Part shown: positions 21,844 through 34,110 of the stretch, piece by piece
How the letters are laid out: each line of letters opens with the position of its first letter
How positions within the stretch are numbered: position 1 is the stretch's first letter
Source of the DNA: Cladosporium sp. IMV 00045
Taxonomy: Eukaryota > Ascomycota > Dothideomycetes > Cladosporiales > Cladosporiaceae
Reading direction: 5' to 3'
DNA: 64,000 bases
NCBI GenBank assembly: GCA_001931905.2
Contig: MSJI02000799.1
Location: 1 to 64,000, forward strand
Position numbers and translations under genes: made by a program
Notes under the pieces: generated by a model
Told to the model about the DNA's origin: nothing
Databases searched by the model: none
What the model saw: only the letters and a program-made list of their open reading frames with translations

Positions 21844-24017
21844 ATGACTACACACTTCAAGAGCCCGGAGCTCCTATGGACTCCCAAGCAGGCAGGTCGG
21901 GCAGCCGACTCAACGGCAATGGACAAGTACAGACGACATATCAATTCGAAGTTCAACACCGATATCAAGACGACTCAAGATCTCGTACAATGGAGCAATG
22001 ACAAGCCCCAGGACTTTTGGGTCGATCTGTATTCCTACCTTGGATTAGTCCCGCCTTTGCCACCTTCAATCACCAAGGCCTACGATGAGAAAGCACCCAT
22101 CAGCTCTAATCCACCATTCTTCGAAGGCCATCTCATCAATTATGCTGAGAATGCTCTCTTCTCGAATCCTGACCCCAATGCTACCGCCTTGATTGGACTA
22201 CGTGAGGGGCAGGATTTGGACGATGCTGAACATATCACCTGGTCCGAATTCCGAGACCAAGTCCGTCTCACAGCCAGCGCTCTAAAACGTTCCGGCATCA
22301 AGAAAGGTGATAGAGTTGGAGCTTTGGTAGCCACTTCGAATTTTGCCATGATCCTGTTCCATGCCACAGCAGCGATTGGAGCGATATTCACTTGCATCAG
22401 CCCTGATCTTGGCTTGGAGGGATGCGTGTCTCGACTCCAGCAGGTCACGCCGAGCATACTGTTCGTTGATGGGGATGCTGTCTACAAAGGGAAGACGGTA
22501 TCGATGATTGAGAAGCTTGACCGTATTCTCTCTAGGCTCAAACCGGTGCCGTCGACGTTTGTCGTTCCGATTGTGAGCCAGCAATTGCAATATCCTACAA
22601 CAGAAGACTTCCTCAAACGAGCAAACAAGCAAGATGCATTGACCTTCACTCGCGTTTCTTTCAATGACCCTCTAATGATCTGCTACTCGTCAGGAGTGAG
22701 TAATCACATCTCTCGAATCACCTCTCGGACCAGACTCGCTAAAAAAGACCTCAACAGACCACCGGCGCCCCAAAATGCATAGTCCACCGACACGGCCTCT
22801 GCCTTCAAACCCGCAAAATCTCCACCCTCCACAACTCCCTTATCCCCTCCGATACCGTCCTCCAATACTCTTCCACATCCTGGGTAGTCTTCTACATAAT
22901 GTGCGGGCACTTCTCCATCGGCGCCACAACAATCTGCTACAACGGCAGCCCCCTCTACCCAGACGCCAAACACCTCCTGCGCTTTGTCGAGAAATTCCAA
23001 GTCACCTACTTCGGCAGCAGTCCACGCTACCTGCTGGAAGTCGAAATGTCCGGCTGCGTCCCCAAAAGGGAATTCGACCTTTCCTCCCTCCGCACCGTCT
23101 ACACCACCGGCGCCACCCTGTCCCCCGACCAGTACAGGTGGTTTTACCGCTCTTTCCCGCCCGAAGTGCAAATCTGCAACACGGCCGGCGGCACTGACAC
23201 CGCAACCTCGCTCATCGCGCTCGATCCCGCTGGACCCATTTACGCGGGCGAAATGCAAGTACGCGCGCTGGGCATGGACCTCGATATTCTGGATGCCGGG
23301 TCTGGTGAGTCTGTTTATGCCTCTGACGAGGCGGGCGAGATGGTTATCCGAAAGCCCTTTCCGAGCATGCCGTGTTTCTTCTGGGGAGATGAGAGTGACG
23401 GGAGGAAGTATCGCGAGAGCTATTTCGAGCGATTTGCGAATGTGGACGTTTGGGCACAGCATGATTGGCTCAGTCGCAATCCGAGCACGGGTGGGTTTGT
23501 CATGCTTGGGAGGAGTGATGGAGTTTTGAGTAAGTCTTCTTGAGAGAGTCAAGTGCCCTCGTGTCCAAGTACGAACGAAACAGCTAATCATCTCCCAGAC
23601 CCCTCCGGCATCCGCTTCGGCAGCAGTGAGATCTACTCCATCGTCGAATCACCGCCCTTCACATCCGTGATCAACAACACGCTCTGCGTTCCCCGCCGCC
23701 GGGCCCACGACAAAGACGAATCCGTCTTTCTCTTCGTCTCCCTCAAGCCAGGACACACTCTCACGCCGCAACTGCGCGCGGATCTCAAAACCACTATTCG
23801 CGAGAACCTCAGCGCCCGCCACGTGCCTCGCTTTGTTGTGCAAGTGCCGGAGATTCCGGTCACGATTAATGGGAAGAAGGTCGAGGTTGCTGTGAGGAAG
23901 ATCTTGAGTGGGAAGGGAAATGTAGAGGTCAGTAGCACAGTGGCGAATCCGGGGTGTTTGAGGGCGTTTGAGAGATTTAGGGATGTCGAGAGGGAGGGAG
24001 GTGAGGCGAAGTTGTAG
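21844..24017 (+). CDS. Acetoacetyl-CoA synthetase
   Basis: Exons 21844-22695, 22758-23529 and 23599-24017 give 680 residues (family about 650-700). The enzyme activates acetoacetate to acetoacetyl-CoA with ATP in the cytosol, feeding sterol or fatty-acid synthesis. It belongs to the adenylate-forming superfamily. The N-terminal ACS cap (FWVDLYSYLG) is followed by WSEFRDQVRL and the ATP loop YSSGTTGAPK (residues 281-290, interrupted in the gene by intron 1). Further on are STSWVVFYIMCG, TAGGTDTATS (A5-like), the hinge GRSDGVLNPSGIRFGSSEIY across intron 2, and the catalytic Lys region ITINGKKVEVAVRK near the C-terminus. All core motifs are intact. The Ser/Pro-rich tail is short. Confidence 0.93.
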
Positions 24018-27000
24018 GGTCGGTGGTTGAAGTTGTGGTGGATGTGGTGGTATTGTCGAGGAGCTCATTTATCACTTCGTTGCTTTACTTCTGCTCGACT
24101 TGAAACGCAATGGACTTCTATTAGCAAAAGCCCTGACTTAACAGGGCAAGCGTTCCTCGAACTCATTTTTTGCACGAAGGACAAACTCATTTGCATGGAG
24201 ATTGCTGATTTCAAGATCTTTTGCAAAACATCCAGACCGTGCGGACGATGGGTTGGAGGGCACATCAACCGTTCAGCAGACCATCATCATCACATGCCTT
24301 CTTGTAACATGTTCTCGAATGAATGCTCGATAATCTGAGACTGGTCCATTGTTGTCATCGGCTAGTCGGTTCAACTAATGCCTTGGGATGGTCCTCTCAG
24401 AACAAGGACGGTTCTGAAGACTCTGAGGACGACTTTGAGGAACACCATCGAATCGAGGTCGTGGGTGTTGCTCTCGAGTGCTTGTACTTGACATGGATTT
24501 CCGAGAACATTGTTGAAGCGATTGGCTCATGGAAAGCTCCTGAGACAGGTGTCTTGATACACCATAGTATTTGGGACAAGCGCAGATAACGAGCATAGCC
24601 TGACTAAGCAATGGGTGTGAGTGAAAACAACGGGAATCATCGGGTGTATTCCTAGTCAATGAAGATGATGAGGGGGCAGGTGAAGAAATAGGAGAAGGAA
24701 GTTCGTATATCTGTAGAATATCAGACCATCGTTACCAGTCGGGCTTTCATCTGAATGTCGTAAGAAGGGCGATGCATAGAATCTCTAAGAGGGCGATCAT
24801 TCAGACACAACAATTGAACGATGTATACCATATCAGTGGAGGCAAAAAAGAAAAAAACAAGTGAAAATAACTACAATGTCAAATGGAAACCGCAGTCCCA
24901 AAACCTAAGTCCCGGTATATCAAGTAGATGCAAATTACAGCACCGAGTCCCAGAGAAAGCCTCGAGCCGCAGTGTTCTCAGATAAGAGCATCATGCAAAA
25001 GTCAGACACAATGTTCAAACCGTTCATCTCGATTGATCATGTTTCGCGAACGGCATACTCACCTTCTCGCGTGGCGTCCTCTTAATTGTTTCTCCCGACA
25101 TCCGTTCTAGGCGCTTTTCAGAACGGTCAACCACATCGCTTCTGTCAAGCGTGCATATGCTTGTCCAGCGCAGGGTGTCGATTGAAACCTGCGTTCAAAG
25201 TCAAGAGAAATAGTCGGGCTCAAGTCAAATGTCCATACTGACGTTGATGCTTCGTCCTCTCTTACCAAAACTCATTGTACAATGATCAGGCGAGCTGTGT
25301 ATCCCACCCGCGATCAATCTAGGGCCAGCCAACGGGTTACATGTATGTTCCAAGCTCACTTGAAGGGACACGGCGTTGATCGTTGCGTCTACACATGACA
25401 TGATCATGGAAGTCCAAATGGTGTTTTTTCCCGTGAGAGACGCTATGTCTGATCCATGGATGAAGGCTCTTGTGGAATGATGAGCCGCTGATATCGACCT
25501 TTGCAAGAAGAAACATGAGTACTAACATCCTGACAGCAGACCGCTGTTGCTCACATGTATGGATCCGACTCGCAAAAAGGCTGGCCCCAAAATCACACGA
25601 GCTGCATGCAGCCTGCAACAGTATGCCTCCATCTATGCTCTCTCGAGACTATCCCGGAGGAAGTCGGCCCTCGAGAAGACCAGCTGATTAATGACATACC
25701 ATCATTCATCCTTCAAGTGCGACTACGACAACTTGGAGGATTCCAACAAGGCCAATAAGAGTATTCCACTATGACGACTCATGCTCTACTGCCTCTCAAA
25801 GAAACCTGCATCTCCATATTCGTCATAGGTACAGAGCCGCGTGTAGATGGGAAACGACGTGCAGATGCTGCGCCTCCCACGTAATTCGACAGCAGAGCGT
25901 GATAGAATAGCAGTAGTCAGAGGGTCGACGGGTTTGCGTGGAAAGTAAGCTAAGCATCCTGCTACATAGAGATAAGTAGCAGATAGTTAGTGAGGTCTGT
26001 GTACACCTTGGGCTACATGTACCTTCGTCCACGCAAGCAACTGACGTCTTCATGTCAAGAAACCCCCACGAAAACCTTCCAGCTACGAGCTCGCAAGCTG
26101 CTGAGGTATTGACTTCACTACTACATAAGTTTTGCTGTCGCTTGCCGTCGATTGACCGCTTGACTGAGGACACGCGACGGGCGTGTAGGAGGGTGTGTGA
26201 CACTCTCACATATGATGGACATGGACACGAAGTCATGAGGGGATCATCGACGGACACGCAACATCCCACAACGCAGCGCAGCCCATCCGCCTCCCCTAAG
26301 GAAAAAGCGGATAACATTTACAAGGCAAGGTAGGAAACGCGTGCTGGCAAGAGACCTCCAACTCCCCGGAACCTCACCTCCGCCGGAACAATTCATGCAG
26401 TCAGTCGCTCGCTCGCCCGAACCCCCGGTGATGCACACGCACCTGCGTTTCTTTGCGCGATTATGTGAACTCCCAAGAGATGGGGGTTTGGCCATTGGCG
26501 CCCAGGAACGAAGGGAGAAGTCGGGACGTTGCCAATTCTTCCTGGGTGTTTAAGCTGTTGCCTTGTTTCTGGTTTTCCTGAAACGCTTGCCAGCCGCCCC
26601 TGTTCTTCTTGTTGTTCTCGCAACTCTGTGTGATGGTCGGTAGATCAAGCAGAAAAGATGGCAATTGGTTGCGGTAGTGCAGTAGTCTTGATAGTTAGTG
26701 GGCTGGCATTTCTGCTGGACTGCTGCTAGTAGGCTGTAGGCTAATCGTGATAAGATACACATCTCTGCACGCCAGAGGACCAACAAAGCACAACGGAAGA
26801 ATAATGTCTCGTGGGGGAGGGCAGGCGAGGCAGGTACAGCAAGCAACATGCCATGCAACTCGCTTTGCCATTGCCGTAGCCATCCACCATCGCACAGCTC
26901 CCATCCCAACCCAAGGCTTATATCAGTTTGTGTTGCGTGTTTGATGCATGCATGTCTCAAAACTGCCTCACGTCACTACCTGCCTGCCTGCAGTCGGAGG

Positions 27001-27876
27001 CGGGATGTAATGTAAAGGAAGATAAACGGTCGCAGTGCATATTCCATTCTTCCGCGCGCCCTCTTGGGAGATTTCCGTCCTGCTGCTTGAGTTTTCCTCC
27101 AAGCTGGCTAATTAGTTGGTGTGTTTTATGCCTGGGTCTGCGATGCGAACACCTGCTTCGTGACTTCAACGCTGCAGCTAGGGGAGGGATGTCGGCGGTA
27201 CTACTTGGCCTATCACTCACTGCTGGCACTACTACCGTTTCCTAACAACCGACTTTGATTGACTGACAGACTGACCAGTGCTGGCAGCCGAACAACTTCC
27301 ACCCGGCACGGCTAGCGCTCACTCGCCGACTTGGTGTGATTCTTGCGTTGCAACACAAAGGCGGTACAGCAAGAAGTAGTAGTAGTAGCTGCAGCATGTC
27401 GTAGCTTCTTCACCTTTGCCCTCGCTTGCGTACCATTCCCATACCCGCCGCACCCCATCTCCAAACACCTTTCACAGAGTACGGTATGCACAGTAGTAGC
27501 TGCATCCCGCCGGCTTGCCGTTTGCAGTCAAGAAGAGGAGTAACAGGCCACGGAGGCTGTACGCATGAGGGCCAGCTAAGTAATATGTAGCTAGCCGCGT
27601 GCCAAATGACGGGCATGCAAGCGAGTCGCTCTGCCGCTCGCTGCTGGATGACGAGAAAGTAGGAGAAACACGGAGAGCGCGCGCATGGCAGGGGTGCGGT
27701 TTCAATTCGCGCTTCTTGTACCTCTGTACCTTCGTACTGGGCCATCCGCTCGTGCGTGTTCAAGCGAAGAATGAAGAGAGGAAGGAGGGGTCGGTTTGAG
27801 GTTGAGGTTGCATTTTGCTGCACCCTTTACTCTTCATACAACTGACCGGGTAAACTCCTCCAGGAGGGTGATCTGG

Positions 27877-27884
27877 TATAAAAG
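27877..27884 (+). promoter_or_regulatory. TATA-box-like element without an assigned gene
   Basis: A perfect TATAAAAG inside the gene-free interval, 2.6 kb before the next coding start. It could be chance or mark a non-coding or long-leader transcript. Confidence 0.25.
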
Positions 27885-29747
27885 TGACATCTGGGGATTC
27901 GCCGCTACCGCTTCGCTGGGATGGGCGAAGGTGGGAAGAAAATTGGGAGGGAGCGGTGATCGCGTTGATCAGGGTTGATCATTTCATCCTACGGGGGGAT
28001 ATTCGCTGGGGTTGGATTATGCAAGAATAGGCATGCAGTTGAATCATTAATGATATCTCTTTGTAGGAGAGGAAACGGATATCGCAAATCTGGCTCGTCG
28101 TTGATTTCGTCCATGGTTTGAACCGCACGGTTTTTCTGCAGCGGTTGGTCTGGCCTGCTCTGGCCCTGCGAGTCTGGAAAACAACCCAACAAATTTGATG
28201 GAAATTGATTGAAAGGGCCACCAAAACGGCCACCCAGCATATCAATTCAGAACAGCGGCAGCACAGTAATAATCCCACGCATATAGTTGCTCGCAAATAA
28301 TGGGAATGATTCCAAGCAACCACCATCTCCTACACCTTTGCTACTCCATGGCGGACGGCAGCTCAGGCAGATGACCATATCACCACTACTACCTCCTAGG
28401 CATAAAATCTACATCACGGCAGTACGAATTGCGTGGGGCCGGGTCATCAACTCAGCGGTCAAATCGGTCAGCTGTCGGCGTGAAGCCGCCATCACCAGCT
28501 AAGGTACCTTAGGTGGCCTGGTGCGTGAGAAATTCTCAGCTGCAAGACGAGCAAAAGAACGGTGAGCACACACGAGCTAGTCCAGCCTAGGAGGTAGCAG
28601 CACGCAGGGCCGCCGACGGGCGTGGGAAGGGGGGAAGCGGCCACGGGCATTTTTGCAAAGCAGCTTTTTCTCTTGGGAGTTTGCGGCATTTTCGGGCACA
28701 CATCAAGGGCGGCGCTTGGGACCGAACCTGCGTCTGCTCAGTGCAGTAGCGTACTGGTGGGCGTGCGGGCTTGAAGCGCGCGCGCGCGCGCAAAAGCACG
28801 GCAGATCGATGGGTAGTCCGTGGGTTGATCTTGGATTATTATGGGATAATTAAGGGATTGTGATTGCTTGATGGGAATTGTGCGAGAGGTGCTTTGCTGT
28901 CAACAACGACGACGACGACGACGGCATACGCGGACTGCAGCAGGCGAGATGTCGGTGTTGCCCAAGAGACACGCAGGCTGGCAGGTCTGTCATAGGATGA
29001 TCGAAGGGTGTAGTCATAGCAAACGAGATCGCAAGTCGGAACACTTGACTGACAGGCTGGCGATTGGGCGAATCTGCTCTTCGGGTGGACGTGCGACGAG
29101 GAAACCCAGCGCGCGCGCATACAGGTTTACCCAAGAAGAAGTGCCCTACTGGCCAAACTCATGACGTAGTGTGGGTTCCATCTCAGGCACATGTGTGTGT
29201 GTTGTGCAAGTGTCCGACAAGTCACGAGAGACAGCCAAGGTGGGAGAGGTTGGTGGTACTAACCCTGGCAACCGTAGGGCATGAGAGTGGGAGAAGAGTT
29301 TCCGGGAATAGGACTGCGACATGATTGATCTACTAGTCGTGATGATGAGAGAAGACACACAGACGACGGGACAGCCTTTGAATCAATCAATCGGTAATCG
29401 CTGGGGCGTGTGTAAGCAAATTGGCTTGGTGAGAGACTTCCTGACTCGGGTTATTGGGGGGAAGGAAAAAATTCAAGCCTTTCGCCGTTTGATTGCTGGG
29501 CGTAAGCATTATCAAAATTGGATGAGAGATGCCGGCAGATATCAAAGTGAAGGGTTATGATAATTCGTCCCAATTTTGAGACCCCCCCAACTTTGGCAGA
29601 CTGCAAGTGGAATAGCGTGAGGGAATGAAAATCCCGCGCGCGGCTTTGATCAAATCATCTCCCGCGCTGGCTGCAAGTGCTCTGCAAGTCAAGTCTGCCA
29701 GTCTGTGTGTGTGCCCCACGCTTTCGCTGGCCCTGCGCTTGCCCTCT

Positions 29748-29842
29748 GCCGCCGCCGCCGCCGCCGCCGCCGCCGATTGTCGCTGCTGCTGCTGCTGCTT
29801 GCTGCTGGCTCCTCTCATCTACAGCCTTGCTGCTGCTGCTGC
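29748..29842. repeat. Trinucleotide microsatellite cluster (GCC)9 and GCT runs
   Basis: Nine GCC units at 29748-29774 are followed by six GCT units at 29782-29799 and five more near 29828-29842, all about 650-700 bases upstream of the 30468 start codon and probably in its promoter or leader. Confidence 0.85.
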
Positions 29843-30467
29843 TCTCTCTCTCCACCCACTTCACTTACAACCTCCAACACTACATTACGCAGCTCTCCTG
29901 CCCCAATTCCTCGCCCAGGCAGCGATATTCTTCGCATCGCTGTCAGGAGCGCAGCAGGAGCTGAGCCTCGATCGCACACCTCATCTCCTCCCTACCCGTC
30001 ACCCGTCACTTTGCTTACACGACCATCTGCCAAGCGAGCATCGCCACCGATCAGCGTCAGCGCCGGTTCTTGATTCTTGTACGTCAAACCGCCAACCCAG
30101 TTTCGCCTTCATCGCTTCCCTACCATTCTACTATTCTCGGCACCTCTCAACCCGCTCCTACTGCTGCTGTACAGCCTCTTCGCGCTCTTTCGCTGACAAC
30201 ACACCTCAAGCCTGCACCGACGATCAACGCGCAACACTTTTTTCGACTCTCTCCACACAGCCATTTTCTTCGGCTCGCATCATGCCTCTTCTCGTATAGC
30301 AATACTGGGCCCTCGGGTCACGGAACCATACAGTCGCACTCTTCTAGGAAGACAGTGCCTTTTCTATCAAGGATCAACACCTTCGATCCTCTCATAATTC
30401 AATACGCGCCGACTTTTCGCCAAGCTCTCACAACCTTCTACCCGGAACTCGATAATACGATACAATC

Positions 30468-32963
30468 ATGGACGTCAGACAGCATGATGCGCAGCGCGTC
30501 CGCGTGAGTCCCGGACTCGATCACAGTGAAGAGGTGATGGCCGACGCGGATGAACCGCCTGATCAGGGATACTTTCGCAAGAGACAACACTCCAGCCACG
30601 CTCCCAGCAACCCTTTCACAAGAGCCCAAATGCTTCATGCCACGCGCCGTGAGTCTCTCTTGACTCGCCAATTGAACTCCGAGAACGATCAATCCACCGA
30701 GGACGATGAACAACCGCAATCACCTGTACGTGGTCTCGGCACGGTTTCTTTCTGGAGCACGCAAAGCACAACTTCGACTGCCGAGCTCACCAGTGACGAT
30801 GGACGCAGCGTGCCTAGCCCTACCACCAGCCCACCTCTTCGCCCGACGGCCACTCAGACTGCGTTTGCTGTTCCTGAAAAGCCGCTTTCCAAGGAACCTC
30901 GCATTCTCGGATTGGATGCTCTGAACGCTCAAAACAAACCGAAGGACACCGAATCGGAGAAGTCACTGGAAGCTGGTCTGGGTCGCAAACGATGCATCAC
31001 GTTCGCCTGTGGCAACAAGGGCAAGGAAAAGCCTCTTACGCCGCCGCCATCTACTGAGGAGGACAAACCAGCTTCTCCACCAAAGCGTAAATGCATGATC
31101 AAATTCGCTTGCCCGGCACGTGCTGGCGCAGAGAACAAGCCTGCGGAGCCTACCACTTCGACAAAGCGTCCCGTTAGCCCTCCGCCACCCCAGCGTCGTA
31201 CCTCCCAGCAGAACAAATCTACCTCGGAAAAAGCTCATCGCGGTTCGGACAGCACTGTCACCCACGTTTCTCCGAGCAATGTCAGGAAAGCCTCGGAGCC
31301 AGTTGCCGTGGTCGTGAAGGATGACGCAACCCCAAAGCCGCAGCGAAAGCTTTCCAATGGCTCTGATTCCGGTGGCGAAGGTACCCGTTTCCACGAATTC
31401 GGCACTAGCGATGAAGAGCCTGAAGAATGGATTCAGGAGTCTACCTGCTGGCGCTCGAGGCTGACTGTCAACGACACACTCAAGAAGGAGAATGTCATCC
31501 GCCAGCTTGGTCAGGAGGTTGACGAGGAGGCGCTCGAGGAAGAGGAAGAGGACGATGATGACGATGACGACGAAGATCCTGCGGACGACGACGACGATGG
31601 TGATGATGATGACGAAGACGAAGTCGACGTCGACGAGGATGACGAAGACGAGGAAGATGAAGACTCCGACGATGGATTTCACTCAGATGATGAGCAAGGC
31701 TTCGCAGTTTCTGACTCCGAAGGCGAGGACAGCGAATACGAATGGTGGACTCCTGCAGGCCGCTCCACCGCAGCAACTTCCATGGACCACCTGGAAACCT
31801 TCACCACCAATCACTTCAAGAAAGACAGAGCTGGCTCGGCTTCTTCCGTCGGCTCCTCTAGCTCCCGCGAGCTGTCACCCAGGTCTTCCCGCAGAAATCA
31901 TCGCCCTCACAAACATTCCAAATCGGAGGCAATGGACATTCAGCGTCCTGGAACTCCTGACTTGCCCGATTCGACCGACTTTGTTTGCGGAACCCTTGAC
32001 GAAGACAGACCGCTTGAGCAGGCCTACATCACTCGCATCAAGGAGCGTGAGGCCGCCAAGCACAAGGTTCTGCCGCAGGACATCGACCCTACCTTCCCGA
32101 CTTCCGACCCGGAAATGGACGAAGAGGATGATGAGGACATTGAAGACCCAGAGGAGAGCGAGTCTGAAGCCAACGTGCACGGCGACATGGAGCAAATCAA
32201 CGGCGATGAACGCAGGCCCTCTTTCACGCCGCGCAGAAAGAGTCAACCTCATCGCTCACCTCCTCCGCCTACAAAACATCGCTCGCCAGCACCTAGACAC
32301 CGCTCGCCCGCACCCAGACGTCCATCTCCCGCTCCCGTCAGACGCTCCAACCGCCGTTCCCCGCCACCCCGCGCTGGATCCCCTGCTCCCAAGCGTCCTT
32401 CACCGGCACCCGTCAGACGCTCCACCTGCCGCTCACCGCCTCCGCCAGCGAAGCGCGGGGCTAACCGCTCTCCGGCGCCACCTCGGAAGCTTTTCGGCCA
32501 ATCTCCCACGCGCATGCGCTCAGCTGCAAATGGTGCACGTATGACCTCCCCGCCCAACACACGCCGTACATCTCCATCAGACATTGGCTCTACTGTCAGG
32601 CCCATGGGCATCGGTCTCGGTGCTCGTCCGGCGGCTCTCACTCATACCGCCTCCCTTCCTCGTGCCGGCGGCTACCAGATTAGCCGCATGGACCGCTTGG
32701 AAGCGCACGACATGGACGAGGGCTCTGACACCGCTGGCGAGATCCCAATGAAGAAGCGCGGCGCGATCGACATCGTCAAAGGTCTCGAGAAGAAGCGTCT
32801 CCGCCGCAAGGAGAAGATGCACCAGAAAGCCTGCGCCAAAGCCGCCGCCAAGGGCGAGAAGCCTTACAAAGTCAAGCCCGGCAAAGGCTGCGAGCGGATG
32901 CGCGAGGTCGGTCTCGAACTGCAGAGATACAAGGGGAAGGGAGAACACATTCTCTCTGTCTAG
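30468..32963 (+). CDS. Large acidic protein, DUF2457-like, function unknown
   Basis: Single exon, 831 residues. After a low-complexity Ser/Thr/Pro N-terminus there are two Lys-Arg-Cys segments (GRKRCITFACGNKGK and KRKCMIKFACPAR). A tract of almost uninterrupted Asp/Glu follows, roughly residues 350-410, and then SEYEWWTPAG. A Pro/Ser/Arg region carries imperfect repeats of RSPAPRHRSPAP and PSPAPVRRS types (about 590-665), and a conserved basic C-terminus KAAAKGEKPYKVKPGKGCERMREVGLELQ ends the protein. I believe the acidic core plus this C-terminus is the fungal DUF2457 family, but that is from memory. The composition suggests a nuclear or chromatin-associated role; no catalytic motif is visible. 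A long gene-free interval lies upstream. Confidence 0.75.
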   Translation: MDVRQHDAQRVRVSPGLDHSEEVMADADEPPDQGYFRKRQHSSHAPSNPFTRAQMLHATRRESLLTRQLNSENDQSTEDDEQPQSPVRGLGTVSFWSTQSTTSTAELTSDDGRSVPSPTTSPPLRPTATQTAFAVPEKPLSKEPRILGLDALNAQNKPKDTESEKSLEAGLGRKRCITFACGNKGKEKPLTPPPSTEEDKPASPPKRKCMIKFACPARAGAENKPAEPTTSTKRPVSPPPPQRRTSQQNKSTSEKAHRGSDSTVTHVSPSNVRKASEPVAVVVKDDATPKPQRKLSNGSDSGGEGTRFHEFGTSDEEPEEWIQESTCWRSRLTVNDTLKKENVIRQLGQEVDEEALEEEEEDDDDDDDEDPADDDDDGDDDDEDEVDVDEDDEDEEDEDSDDGFHSDDEQGFAVSDSEGEDSEYEWWTPAGRSTAATSMDHLETFTTNHFKKDRAGSASSVGSSSSRELSPRSSRRNHRPHKHSKSEAMDIQRPGTPDLPDSTDFVCGTLDEDRPLEQAYITRIKEREAAKHKVLPQDIDPTFPTSDPEMDEEDDEDIEDPEESESEANVHGDMEQINGDERRPSFTPRRKSQPHRSPPPPTKHRSPAPRHRSPAPRRPSPAPVRRSNRRSPPPRAGSPAPKRPSPAPVRRSTCRSPPPPAKRGANRSPAPPRKLFGQSPTRMRSAANGARMTSPPNTRRTSPSDIGSTVRPMGIGLGARPAALTHTASLPRAGGYQISRMDRLEAHDMDEGSDTAGEIPMKKRGAIDIVKGLEKKRLRRKEKMHQKACAKAAAKGEKPYKVKPGKGCERMREVGLELQRYKGKGEHILSV

Positions 32964-34110
32964 ATTTTAACATCCAGCATAAGACTGGACAACATGTGCA
33001 GCGCAGCGCCGCCATTGCTAATGGCACGTTTTGATGAACGGCATCTCCTCTTTTTACAGATGTCGTCTGGTCGCTGCGCTCACTCCACAATTATTACCGG
33101 AGCGAAAGAGTCTCCATTTCACAACAAGCCCTGGGGAAAGAAACCCAGCGGACTGCGCGTTTTTTCCCTTAAAACTTGCGCTACACTTTTCAAGCAAGGC
33201 ATACCTGGACTTTTTTTCTACAAGCCATGGAACGACCTTTCCTTATTTCCTGGAATCCTTTCTTCTTGCAAACTGCATGCAGCGTTCAAGCACCTGCGAC
33301 TTGGCGGCGAATGAGGTCGGATTTCCTGCGTTTTCTGCCTGATTTCAACGATTACTGCTACTACTGCGTACGGCCAGGGGAATGGAATGCATCACCGGAT
33401 TTCGCAATGAATTCTCGTTTTCTGCTTCTGGAAGATATCCCTCTGTTCTTTGGTTTACTTCTGCTTCTACTACTTCTTCTTCTTCTTCTTCCTGTTGGCA
33501 TCGGGACGGTGATCAGACAGTCAATCGGGCGGGAAGTTTCCTTCTCGTACTGGGCTTGGCTTTTTGGTGGTTGATGATGTCCCTTTTTGGATGTTGGTTT
33601 GCGGTGGTCGGTGTGGATATTAGACTCCTTTTAGTATATGAGCCCATGAAATGCTTTTCTCAATCACCATCAATCACCTGATCCTCTCATGCAATTCCTC
33701 CCCTGCTCCTCTTAGGTCTCCTTTCCTTGGATCTTGCTCCCGACCACTTTCTTCCCTTCGCTCGCTGTCCCCTTCGTGCCACGGGCCGGGAGATTGTGCT
33801 GACGTTCAATTCTTACATAGGTCCACTCGCATCTTCAGCCATATCTTCTCAGCACCTTCGTCGTTGAAGGTTGGGACCTTGGATTTCGAAGTCATGCACG
33901 GCACGTCGTTGCATAACTTCTTCGCCATGCAAAGAATCTGTTCTCAAACACCTGATCTGCCATCATTGGAACGAGGGAAGGACAGCGATGCTTCGAGCCC
34001 GCGAGAGTCTTCTTCCTTCTTCTTATTGTTCCTCTACGCCTTCGATGATATTCCCCAGCGCTCCCCGAGAGTCTACTCTTTCGATCATATTCCCTAGCGC
34101 TCCCCGAGAG
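32964..34110. other. Gene-free stretch downstream of the acidic-protein gene
   Basis: Probably its 3' UTR followed by the promoter of the next gene. It holds a TTC run near 33468-33492 and a 30-base direct duplication at 34042-34071 and 34081-34110. No gene is recognised. Confidence 0.45.

Larger units (their letters stand above)
24018..30467. other. 6.4-kb interval with no recognisable gene; microsatellite-rich right half
   Basis: Open frames are short, overlapping on all strands and without recognisable motifs. 24.0-26.3 kb looks like ordinary non-coding sequence. 26.3-30.4 kb has higher G+C and many simple runs: TAG repeats near 27376-27389, (GC)8 at 28776-28791, (ACG)6 at 28906-28923, (GCC)9 at 29748-29774 and GCT runs at 29782-29799 and about 29828-29842. 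The last 600 bases before 30468 are C/T-rich as in a long fungal 5' UTR. A TATAAAAG at 27877-27884 (plus strand) could start a non-coding or leader transcript. No tRNA or transposon protein is seen. Confidence 0.55.

Noticed and set aside
29625..30299. 224-codon plus-strand frame through the GCC/GCT repeats
   Set aside because: Openness comes from the trinucleotide runs; the remainder is C/T-rich leader without motifs.
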